From NCBI GenBank assembly GCA_029554925.1, contig JAKPUV010001198.1, forward strand, positions 1 through 9,205: 9,205 nucleotides of DNA, read 5' to 3'. The position numbers were made by a program, and so were the translations under genes. The notes under the pieces were generated by a model. That model was not told the origin of the DNA. It saw only the letters and a program-made list of their open reading frames with translations, and made no database searches. This document shows positions 1-4,931 of this stretch, in pieces. Each line of letters opens with the position of its first letter. Within the stretch, counting starts at the first letter, position 1. This DNA is from Candidatus Hydrogenedentota bacterium (GTDB lineage Bacteria; Hydrogenedentota; Hydrogenedentia; Hydrogenedentales; CAITNO01).

Positions 1-10
1 CCCGTCCAAC

Positions 11-16
11 AAGGAG
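11..16 (+). promoter_or_regulatory. Shine-Dalgarno site of the HIT gene
   Basis: AAGGAG lies 7 bases upstream of the ATG at 24. It is a near-perfect ribosome binding site and fixes the start of the HIT protein. Sequence further upstream, including any promoter, lies outside the window. Confidence 0.8.
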
Positions 17-23
17 CGGTTTC

Positions 24-371
24 ATGGCGGAAGACACGATTTTCGGAAAGATCATCCGCGGGGAGATTCCCTGTGACAAGGTGTACGAGGACGACCGGTA
101 TTTCGCCTTTTATGACATCAACCCCGCCGCGCCGACCCATGTGCTGGTCATCCCCAAGAAGCCGATCCCCAAGGTGAGCGACGCGGAGGAGGCCGACGAG
201 GCGCTGCTGGGCGGACTGGTGCTCTGCGCCAACAAGGTCGCCCGCCAGCTGGGGATCACCGAGGGAGGCTACCGCATGGTGATCAACTGCGGAAAGGCCG
301 CGAACCAGGAGGTCTTCCACCTTCATCTCCACCTGCTGGGGGGCCGGGACTTCACCTGGCCTCCGGGCTGA
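24..371 (+). CDS. HIT-family purine nucleotide-binding protein (HinT-like)
   Basis: A 115-residue cytoplasmic protein of the histidine triad superfamily. The diagnostic triad is seen near the C-terminus: H99, H101 and H103 in the HLHLHLL motif, followed by GGR and the terminal WPPG typical of HinT/PKCI-type proteins. The N-terminal part has the family's DTIFGKIIRGEIP and AFYDINPAAPTHVLVIPKKP-type segments. Family members hydrolyse AMP linked to amines (purine nucleoside phosphoramidates); the physiological substrate in most bacteria is unknown. Length matches the family (about 110-120 residues), so the gene is complete. An AAGGAG ribosome site supports the start. Only 13 bp separate it from aroE downstream, so the two are probably co-transcribed. 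That pairing looks like simple operon packing and gives no pathway clue. The subfamily assignment rests on the motif and length; hinT would be a reasonable symbol but orthology was not tested. Confidence 0.93.
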   Translation: MAEDTIFGKIIRGEIPCDKVYEDDRYFAFYDINPAAPTHVLVIPKKPIPKVSDAEEADEALLGGLVLCANKVARQLGITEGGYRMVINCGKAANQEVFHLHLHLLGGRDFTWPPG

Positions 372-384
372 GGGGGGCTGATGC

Positions 385-1251
385 ATGGCTGAGGCGTTTG
401 AAATCAACACCGAGACGCGGCTCTGCGCGGTCATCGGGCATCCGGTGGCGCATTCGCTTTCCCCGGCGATGCACAACGCCGCATTCCGCGCGACGGGGCT
501 CAATTTCGCCTATCTCGCGTTCGACGTGGAGGATGTTCCCGCCTTTCTCGCCGGAATGCGGGCCGCCCCCTCGTTCCGCGGCCTCAGCGTGACGATCCCG
601 CACAAGGTGCGGGCGATGGCCTGCCTGGACGAGGTGGACGGCATGGCGCGGCGCGTGGGATGCGTCAACACGGTGGTCAACGACAACGGCGTACTTCGGG
701 GCGCTGTGACGGACGGCACAGGGGCGCTCCGCGCCCTAGCGGGGGCCGGGGTCTCGCTGACCGGGCGGCGCGTGCTTTTCCTGGGGGCGGGCGGCGCGGT
801 GCGCGCGGTGGCCTTCGCCGCGGCCGAGGCGGGCCCGGAGCGCGTGACCATCCTCGGACGCAACCGGGAAAAGGCCGTGGCCCTGGCGGCGGATCTGCGG
901 CGCGGCGCTGAGGGGGTTGAGGTGGGCGAGGGCTCCCTCGTGTTTGATCTGGAGGAGGCGATGGCGTCGCACGAGGTCATCATTAACGGAACCCCCGTCG
1001 GGATGCACGGCCACGATGAGGGTGCCAGCTGCGTGCCGGCGGAATGCCTGCGTCCTGAACACGCCGTTTTCGACATGGTGTACCGCCCGCGCCGCACGCG
1101 TCTCATGCAGGACGCGCTGATGGCCGGGTGTGTTACCATAGAGGGGCTGGAAATGCTGCTTCACCAGGCGGTGCTGCAGTTTGAGATGTGGACCGGCGCG
1201 CCCGCGCCCGTGGAGGTCATGCGGCGGGCTCTGGAGCGCGGTCTGGAGTAG
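385..1251 (+). CDS. aroE: Shikimate dehydrogenase (NADP-type)
   Basis: This enzyme reduces 3-dehydroshikimate to shikimate, the fourth step of the chorismate/aromatic amino acid pathway. It has 288 residues, slightly longer than the usual 270-285. Shikimate-binding residues are visible: S24-L-S26-P-A-M-H30-N31, the catalytic lysine K74 in VTIPHK, N95 in the VNT motif, and D110. The Rossmann part has the glycine loop GAGGA at 134-138, then G158-R159-N160-R161, where the arginine probably contacts the NADP phosphate. NGTPVGM (201-207) and FDMVYRP (229-235) follow, and the C-terminal EGLEMLLHQAVLQFEMWTG segment carries the conserved Q261. One deviation: the usual G-x-N-T-D-G loop reads G106-A-V-T-D-G111, so Asn is replaced by Val while the key Thr-Asp pair is kept. 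The start at 385 is supported by GAGGGGGG at 370-377, 7 bases upstream. An alternative ATG at 381 is out of frame. The gene is complete and probably transcribed with the HIT gene. Confidence 0.96.
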   Translation: MAEAFEINTETRLCAVIGHPVAHSLSPAMHNAAFRATGLNFAYLAFDVEDVPAFLAGMRAAPSFRGLSVTIPHKVRAMACLDEVDGMARRVGCVNTVVNDNGVLRGAVTDGTGALRALAGAGVSLTGRRVLFLGAGGAVRAVAFAAAEAGPERVTILGRNREKAVALAADLRRGAEGVEVGEGSLVFDLEEAMASHEVIINGTPVGMHGHDEGASCVPAECLRPEHAVFDMVYRPRRTRLMQDALMAGCVTIEGLEMLLHQAVLQFEMWTGAPAPVEVMRRALERGLE

Positions 1252-1270
1252 CGACGGCTGTACGCCGGGT

Positions 1271-1295
1271 TCGGGAGCAGTCACACTGTTCCCGG
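1271..1295 (+). terminator. Hairpin downstream of aroE, weak terminator candidate
   Basis: An inverted repeat starts 19 bases after the aroE stop. Arm 1271-1280 pairs with 1286-1295 (10 pairs including two G-T), with the 5-base loop TCACA. It is followed by CTTGTTG, which is only moderately T-rich, so termination may be inefficient. An overlapping GCCGGG/CCCGGC pair (1264-1269 with 1291-1296) would compete with it. Its position right after aroE and before the next gene fits a transcript end or an intercistronic stem-loop. Confidence 0.4.
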
Positions 1296-1404
1296 CTTGT
1301 TGATAAAGAGAAGTGCCATGAGTGACGCGGACGTGAGGCCGGAGAAGCCGGCCGCCTTCAGCCTGGGATGCGGAATGGTGAACCAAGCAGAGAGGGGCAG
1401 CGCC

Positions 1405-1623
1405 ATGATGAAAGTGCAGAGTTTTATCGGCAAGGTGAGCATCGGCGGACTTCAGCAGATGGACCAGCAGATCAACGAGTGGATGAAGCGGGCGAAGATC
1501 AAGCCCGCCTATGTCTGCCAGTGCTTCGGCACGGACATCCACCACGACGGGCGCGGCAACGAGCCCATCATCGTCGTCACGGTCTGGTATGAGGACACCG
1601 GCGACGTCATGCGGGACTTCTAG
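1405..1623 (+). CDS. Small Cse60-like protein
   Basis: A 72-residue soluble protein whose pattern resembles the Cse60 family (small proteins first named from Bacillus sporulation): an N-terminal MKVQSF strand, a helix with L16-Q-Q-M-D20-x2-I-N24-E-W-M, and a C-terminal EPIIVVTVWYED strand (53-64). The function of this family is not established and nothing here indicates one. There is no signal peptide and no membrane segment. The start is uncertain. I chose the ATG at 1405 because AGAGGGG (1391-1397) sits 7 bases upstream and the homology-like region begins there. In-frame upstream starts at 1318 (ATG, after AAAGAGAAG) and 1297 (TTG) would add 29 or 36 residues of low-complexity sequence rich in Ala, Pro and charged residues. 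It is followed by the 525-bp gene-poor stretch, so it may be monocistronic. The family assignment is from memory of the pattern and moderately weak; that the ORF is coding is more secure. Confidence 0.6.
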   Translation: MMKVQSFIGKVSIGGLQQMDQQINEWMKRAKIKPAYVCQCFGTDIHHDGRGNEPIIVVTVWYEDTGDVMRDF

Positions 1624-1681
1624 GCCCGCCCCCTCCCCCCTTTTTCCGCCCAAAAAAGAACCCTGCGCGTGCGGCCGAAAG

Positions 1682-1790
1682 TTAGCGCGTGAACCTGATC
1701 CTCAGCAGGGGGGTGTTCTCACGGCGGCCGTCCGACGTCCACTCAGGGGAGGCATGCCGTAGGCCGCGCAAATATCGAACTCCCGAATCA
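1682..1790 (-). pseudogene. Possible decayed 3' end of a protein gene
   Basis: Read on the minus strand, two overlapping frames look protein-like. One gives V-I-R-E-F-D-I-C-A-A-Y-G, the other continues as E-W-T-S-D-G-R-R-E-N-T-P-L-L-R-I-R-F-T-R before a TAA at 1682-1684. Joining them would need one frameshift around 1740-1755. No ribosome site or intact upstream reading frame supports an active gene. It could be the remnant of a gene C-terminus, or chance composition. Family unknown. Confidence 0.2.
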
Positions 1791-1855
1791 CGCGGAAAGG
1801 ACAGGCGCATTACCCGGCGCGCACGGCAGGGAAAAAAAGGCCGCGCGGCTCGTCC

Positions 1856-1871
1856 GCCGGGAAACCCCGGC
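1856..1871. repeat. Short inverted repeat (stem-loop)
   Basis: GCCGGG (1856-1861) and CCCGGC (1866-1871) are perfect 6-bp complements around the loop AAAC. No T-run follows, so it is not a typical terminator. It is one of several hairpins clustered in this gene-poor stretch. Confidence 0.5.
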
Positions 1872-1912
1872 CCAAGGACGCTATGTGCCAACGCCCAATC
1901 TTACCACATCCC

Positions 1913-1943
1913 CGGGGACAATGGGCGCGTCCCCGTGACGCGC
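1913..1943. repeat. Overlapping alternative hairpins (REP-like or attenuator-like)
   Basis: Two perfect 7-bp stems share bases and cannot form together. CGGGGAC (1913-1919) pairs with GTCCCCG (1929-1935) around a 9-base loop. GCGCGTC (1925-1931) pairs with GACGCGC (1937-1943) around CCCGT. The layout resembles a small REP-type palindrome or a switchable RNA leader. No open reading frame or T-run nearby decides which. The pairing is seen directly; the role is inference. Confidence 0.5.
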
Positions 1944-2080
1944 GCATCGTGAAAGCGCCCCGGCAACACTTTGCCCCCCTGGCGGCGCAGAACAAACGTC
2001 TTTTTGGGAGTCCCGGGGAAGAAAATCCCTGCAGAATATGTTCCGAAACCCGGACAGGAGTTATTTTGGCTGCGGCTTGG

Positions 2081-2110
2081 TTGAATTTTCGGCGAAAAGA
2101 CCTCTATGAT
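2081..2110 (+). promoter_or_regulatory. Sigma70-like promoter of the radical-SAM-like gene
   Basis: TTGAAT (2081-2086) and TATGAT (2105-2110) are separated by 18 bases, close to the consensus hexamers and spacing, in a locally AT-richer stretch. Transcription would start near 2117, giving a leader of about 32 bases before the GTG at 2149. The hairpins at 1913-1943 lie upstream of this start and would not be in this transcript. Confidence 0.5.
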
Positions 2111-2137
2111 TCCGTTCCTGCGAAAAACCATAAACTC

Positions 2138-2141
2138 GAGG
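2138..2141 (+). promoter_or_regulatory. Ribosome binding site selecting the GTG start at 2149
   Basis: GAGG lies 7 bases upstream of GTG 2149. No ATG in frame nearby competes, so the GTG start is preferred. Confidence 0.55.
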
Positions 2142-2148
2142 TGTTGCT

Positions 2149-2925
2149 GTGGGCAAGTGCGGTAAAACCGGGAAAGGCGGCCAGGAGGCCGCAGGCGGGA
2201 CCAAGGAACTCTTCACCCTCTCGCGCGATGTCCGCAAGCGTTTAAGGGAATGCTGCAAGGAGGGGGAAAACGGACAGCGGCATGTCATGTACCTTTGGGT
2301 CTGCGTGTGCCCCCGCGGCATCGGAGAGACGCCCGCCGGGGGGGACGATTCGCGGCGACTTTCCCTGCAGGACTGGCTGAATATTCTGGACGAGGCCGCC
2401 TCTCTGGGCGCGTGCTGGGTCGTCCTCTCGATGACCACACAGCTTTCCCGCCACGAGGATCTGTGGGACATCTGCCGCTGGGCCCAGGAGGCGCATGGCA
2501 TGATGGTCGGCATCCATCTCGTGGAGGATGATGTCACGCCCGAGGAGACGGCCCGCCTGAAACAGCTCGACGGCGACCGCCTGCGCCTGCTGGTCCGCCG
2601 CGAGTCCCTCGGGAAACTCAAGCCCCTCGAGGACCAGGGTCTGGTGCTGTGGACGGCGAATCCGCAGGAGGAGGACGGCGCGCGGCCCCGCTGCCAGGGT
2701 CCCTCGCGCATGATCTATGTGAACGCGGCGGGCGAGCTGTTCACCTGCGGGCTGGTGGACGGTCTGGACCAGTACCGGATGGGGGACGCGCTCCGCGAGC
2801 GCCTACGCGACGTGATGCGCGACCCCTGCGTGCCGCACTCCGTGGACGAGTCCATTCACCGGATCTCCTCGGGCTGCGACGGGTGCCCCTCCCTCATCGC
2901 GAACTTCTTCAACGCCAACCTCTGA
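2149..2925 (+). CDS. Radical-SAM-like protein lacking CxxxCxxC, with Twitch/SPASM-like C-terminus
   Basis: A 258-residue soluble protein of unknown function. The middle has the rhythm of a radical SAM half-barrel: strand Y48-LWVCVC54, then L71-S-L-Q-D-W-L-N-I-L-D-E-A-A-S-L-G87, a following strand, and L105-W-D-I-C-R-W-A-Q-E-A-H-G117 leading into MMVGIHL. The features of an active enzyme are missing. There is no CxxxCxxC, only C52-V-C54-P where it would lie, and SMTTQ stands where a GGEP-type motif is expected. The C-terminus instead fits an auxiliary cluster domain: C182-x12-G195-x4-C200 matches the C-x(9-15)-G-x4-C half of SPASM/Twitch, followed by C227 and the pair C243-x2-C246. An Fe-S cluster or a zinc site is plausible. 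The N-terminal 20 residues are Gly/Lys-rich and probably disordered. The gene has its own promoter-like site and converges on the Nif11-like gene, 16 bp between stops. The fold assignment is inference from pattern; the cysteine spacing is seen directly. Confidence 0.6.
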   Translation: MGKCGKTGKGGQEAAGGTKELFTLSRDVRKRLRECCKEGENGQRHVMYLWVCVCPRGIGETPAGGDDSRRLSLQDWLNILDEAASLGACWVVLSMTTQLSRHEDLWDICRWAQEAHGMMVGIHLVEDDVTPEETARLKQLDGDRLRLLVRRESLGKLKPLEDQGLVLWTANPQEEDGARPRCQGPSRMIYVNAAGELFTCGLVDGLDQYRMGDALRERLRDVMRDPCVPHSVDESIHRISSGCDGCPSLIANFFNANL

Positions 2926-2926
2926 G

Positions 2927-2940
2927 GCGTCCTCGGACGC
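2927..2940. repeat. Small hairpin between convergent genes
   Basis: GCGTC (2927-2931) and GACGC (2936-2940) form a 5-bp stem with a CTCG loop, filling the 16-bp gap between the stops of the two converging genes. There is no T-run on either strand. It could help separate the transcripts, but it is a short stem and weak evidence for a terminator. Confidence 0.35.
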
Positions 2941-2941
2941 G

Positions 2942-3199
2942 CTAATCGCCGGACTCGGGAATGCCGGGCAGTCCTATTTCGTCGAGGACGCCGTTCAGGG
3001 AAACCGTGTCCAGTTCCCCTGCGGCGGACTTCACCACCGCCTGGCGGTACTCCTCCTCAGAGAACGCAAGCCCCCTCTCCCCCGCCAGGGCAACCAGACC
3101 GGACAGTGCCTCCCTCCCTTTAAACCCGGACAGTTTTCGCCTAAGTTCCGGGCTTTTGCGGGTCATGTCCAGAAACTTGAGGGCGTTTTCCACCGACAC
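2942..3199 (-). CDS. Nif11-like leader peptide family protein
   Basis: An 85-residue small protein matching the Nif11-derived leader pattern. The start reads MSVENALKFLDMTRKSPELRRKL, like the family's M-S-x-E-x-x-x-x-F-L ... P-E-L-x-x-K-L. This is followed by LVALAGERGLAFSEEEYRQAV, like L-A-x-E-x-G-x-x-F-(S/T)-x-x-E. Many family members are leader peptides of ribosomally made, modified peptides, cut after a Gly-Gly. Here the 25 residues after the helical part (ELDTVSLNGVLDEIG then LPGIPESGD) contain no double glycine, no cysteine and few Ser/Thr, so there is no recognisable core. A stand-alone, non-precursor role is possible. The GTG start at 3199 is fixed by GGAGGTG (complement of 3204-3210). 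It starts 26 bp after the HDOD gene stop, which indicates one transcript. The family call is fairly secure; the role is unknown. Confidence 0.7.
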   Translation of the reverse strand: MSVENALKFLDMTRKSPELRRKLSGFKGREALSGLVALAGERGLAFSEEEYRQAVVKSAAGELDTVSLNGVLDEIGLPGIPESGD

Positions 3200-3203
3200 G
3201 GGG

Positions 3204-3210
3204 CACCTCC
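3204..3210 (-). promoter_or_regulatory. Strong Shine-Dalgarno for the Nif11-like gene
   Basis: On the minus strand GGAGGTG precedes the GTG start by 4 bases (6 from the GGAGG core). It is one of the strongest ribosome sites in the window and implies that the small protein is well translated from the shared transcript. Confidence 0.8.
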
Positions 3211-3225
3211 GAAAGTCAGGTTCTG

Positions 3226-4824
3226 TCAGGCCGTCTCCGCAACGGCGGCCTGTGCCTGCTCCGCGGACAACCCAAGGGCGTACAGGGCGTCCAGACCCGC
3301 GTCGCTTAGGTCCTCGTTGAAGGCGCCGTCAGGCCCCACGCAGGAGGATGCCGCAAGTATGAGGCAGGCCATGTCCTGAAAGTCCTCGGCCTCCTCGGGA
3401 TGGGTGTACAGCCGCACGCACTCGGAGATGATCGGGGGAACGCGCCAGAGGGCGAGGAGCCGCGCGCCCACCTCGTCGTGGCCGACGCCGAAGACCTGCT
3501 GCTCCGCGAGGTTCCGGGAGATACCCACCAGCCGCCGGTCTATCTTCCGGCTCTCCTCGGGCTCAAGCAGCGCGAGCGCGTAGCTCCCGATGGAATGGAG
3601 ATAGCCGGCGCACTGCACGATGCCCGGAACGGAGCGCCCGCAGGCCTGCGCAAGCAGCGCGGCCACGTTCCCCGTCTGCCGGGAATGGCGCGAAACGACG
3701 GAAAGAAGCTTCTCCGACTGGGGGTTTGCCTCGCGCATGTTGGAGCAGATGAGCCCGACCCCCTGATCTCCGAGCAGCGCCGTGGCAAGCGCAAGATTGT
3801 CCACCATCCCGGGCAGGCCGTAGGCGGAGCTGTTCGCGGCGGAGACCAGCGTGGCGACCAGCGGGGGCGACCAAGGCGCCATGTCCGCCATTTTCCGCAG
3901 GCCCTCCTTGCCGTAACCAACAAGGGACGATATCTGCGTGGCAACCCGCGGGGCGATCTCCAGCCGGTCCACCTGCTCGATCCTGTCGATGATGGAGGGG
4001 GTTTCCTCCTCTACGGGCGGAGGGGGCGGGGTTTCCTGCGGCGGGGCGGCCTCCTCGGGTTCGGGGGGAGGAGCCTCGGCATCCTGCTTCTGTTGGACGG
4101 GCGCCGCGGCAGCCTGCGGCTGCGTTGCTGCCGCGACCGCACCCGACCCCGCGGCGACGCTGCCCGGAGGCGGAGGCCCGCCGGCGGCCGCCTCCGCGTT
4201 GCGCTTGATGTGGTAGTACTTTTCAACGACCGTGTAGAAATCATCCAGCGAGCACAGCACGGGCTTGACGCTCAGGCCGGTGTGGTTCTGGATTTCCGCG
4301 ATGGCCTCCATGTCCAGCGGGCAGACCATGGCGGCGGTCATCAACTTGCCGAGGCGGTCAATGGGAAACGAGAAGTTCCGCAGGACGACCTCGCTCGGAA
4401 GCAGCTTGACGTTTTCCCGGTCCATGGCGATGTTCGCCAGATGCACGGCGGCAATGCCGGGCTGGCGGGAAAGCAGGGCGTGCAGATCTTCCGCCTTCAG
4501 GTGGCCGAGACGGATCAGTATCTCGTAGAGCTTCCCCCCCTGCTCGGTCTTGACCGCCAGCGCCTCCTCCAGATGCTCGGCCGCCACCTTGCCAGACTGC
4601 CGGAAAAGCTGGAGCAGCGGGTCGCTGATCTTCCCCGCAAGCGCGTGCTCGCCCCCCCCGGCGCCTCCATCCTCCACGCTGTCCGGATGGCCCGTGTCGC
4701 TCGCCGGGATCAGCCCGTTGCATTTGGGGCACTTGAAAAAGCGCGCCGTTGCCACCTGGGGAACGCGCATGCGCTGTCCGCAGTGCTTGCAGGACACAAT
4801 TCTGGTTGCGTTTTCGGATGCCAA
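3226..4824 (-). CDS. Zinc-ribbon / MshEN-like / HDOD domain regulator
   Basis: A 532-residue cytoplasmic multidomain protein, probably a signalling or regulatory factor with no enzyme activity. Domains in order: a zinc ribbon with C12-x2-C15 and C32-x2-C35; a Gly-rich linker; a region at about 68-205 resembling the T2SSE_N/MshEN domain (L-E-E-A-L, then KLYEILIRLGHLKAEDLHALLSRQ); a low-complexity Pro/Ala/Glu linker at about 210-275; and an HDOD domain at about 280-500 with A329-A-N-S-S-A-Y, GYLHSIGSYAL (407-417) and H449-D-E-V-G-A-x-L-L-x-x-W460. HDOD domains are relatives of HD phosphohydrolases that lack the metal-binding residues, and here the LHDIG position reads LHSIG. The MshEN cyclic-di-GMP signature R-L-G is not conserved (K98-L-Y at the second repeat), so nucleotide binding may be lost. 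I chose the TTG at 4824 because AGGAGG (complement of 4831-4836) lies 6 bases upstream. A longer frame from 4929 would cross the hflX promoter and adds unconserved sequence. It is co-transcribed with the Nif11-like gene. Confidence 0.82.
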   Translation of the reverse strand: MASENATRIVSCKHCGQRMRVPQVATARFFKCPKCNGLIPASDTGHPDSVEDGGAGGGEHALAGKISDPLLQLFRQSGKVAAEHLEEALAVKTEQGGKLYEILIRLGHLKAEDLHALLSRQPGIAAVHLANIAMDRENVKLLPSEVVLRNFSFPIDRLGKLMTAAMVCPLDMEAIAEIQNHTGLSVKPVLCSLDDFYTVVEKYYHIKRNAEAAAGGPPPPGSVAAGSGAVAAATQPQAAAAPVQQKQDAEAPPPEPEEAAPPQETPPPPPVEEETPSIIDRIEQVDRLEIAPRVATQISSLVGYGKEGLRKMADMAPWSPPLVATLVSAANSSAYGLPGMVDNLALATALLGDQGVGLICSNMREANPQSEKLLSVVSRHSRQTGNVAALLAQACGRSVPGIVQCAGYLHSIGSYALALLEPEESRKIDRRLVGISRNLAEQQVFGVGHDEVGARLLALWRVPPIISECVRLYTHPEEAEDFQDMACLILAASSCVGPDGAFNEDLSDAGLDALYALGLSAEQAQAAVAETA

Positions 4825-4830
4825 AGCCGA

Positions 4831-4836
4831 CCTCCT
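4831..4836 (-). promoter_or_regulatory. Shine-Dalgarno deciding a TTG start
   Basis: AGGAGG on the minus strand stands 6 bases before TTG 4824-4822. A perfect ribosome site at ideal spacing before the zinc ribbon argues for this rare start over any upstream GTG/ATG frame. Confidence 0.75.
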
Positions 4837-4895
4837 GACTCGCCACGGCGCTCCCGCCCCCCCTTGTGAACATCGGGGGGATGCGCCGCCTGACA

Positions 4896-4904
4896 TGTTA
4901 TACT
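4896..4904 (+). promoter_or_regulatory. Extended -10 promoter of hflX
   Basis: TGTTATACT gives an extended -10 (TGn before TATACT at 4899-4904). No good -35 hexamer lies 17 bases upstream, which is usual for extended -10 promoters. Transcription would begin near 4911, giving a leader of about 20 bases before the ATG at 4932. CTCGC (4903-4907) and GCGAG (4914-4918) form an inverted repeat across the presumed start point, a possible operator. Confidence 0.5.
4897..4902 (-). promoter_or_regulatory. Candidate -10 for the divergent zinc-ribbon/HDOD operon
   Basis: Read on the minus strand, these bases are TATAAC and overlap the hflX -10 almost exactly. TTGACT on the same strand (complement of 4921-4926) is 18 bases away if measured from 4920 to 4903, so a -35/-10 pair is possible at a slightly long spacing. 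The start would fall near 4890, leaving about 65 leader bases to TTG 4824. Confidence 0.4.
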
Positions 4905-4931
4905 CGCATTTTGGCGAGATTGGAGTCAATT

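Larger units (their letters stand above)
1624..2148. other. Gene-poor intergenic region with inverted repeats
   Basis: These 525 bases carry no ORF with convincing protein-like composition or a good ribosome site. They open with a C/T-rich tract (1624-1650), then hold a possible decayed reverse-strand coding remnant (1682-1790), a run of seven A at 1832-1838, several GC-rich inverted repeats (1856-1871, 1913-1935, 1925-1943) and, at the right end, a sigma70-like promoter for the gene at 2149. The last 150 bases are less GC-rich than the surroundings, consistent with a regulatory region. Short ORFs here have Arg/Pro-rich translations typical of non-coding GC-rich DNA. Confidence 0.6.

Noticed and set aside
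1624..1660. C-rich tract followed by five T after the Cse60-like gene, as an intrinsic terminator
   Set aside because: No stem can form before the T-run, because the tract is almost pure pyrimidine.
1832..1849. Minus-strand terminator: palindrome 1840-1849 followed by seven T (complement of 1832-1838)
   Set aside because: The stem would be only 3 bp with a 4-base loop, and no active minus-strand gene lies just upstream. The T-run alone is not enough.
1883..2245. 120-codon plus-strand frame across the gene-poor stretch
   Set aside because: It runs over the promoter-like site and into the 258-residue gene in another frame, has no ribosome site, and its composition is not protein-like.
3400..4869. 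Long plus-strand open frame of 489 codons opposite the zinc-ribbon/HDOD gene
   Set aside because: It is antisense to a gene with clear domains and a strong ribosome site. Its translation is Arg/Gly/His-rich without recognisable motifs, as expected from GC-rich third positions read backwards.
4825..4929. Upstream extension of the zinc-ribbon/HDOD gene to a start at 4929
   Set aside because: The extra 35 residues cross the hflX promoter and have no domain-like pattern. TTG 4824 has AGGAGG at ideal spacing.
4866..4931. Upstream extension of hflX to 4866
   Set aside because: It would place the -10 element inside the coding sequence and adds residues not seen in HflX. GGAG precedes ATG 4932.
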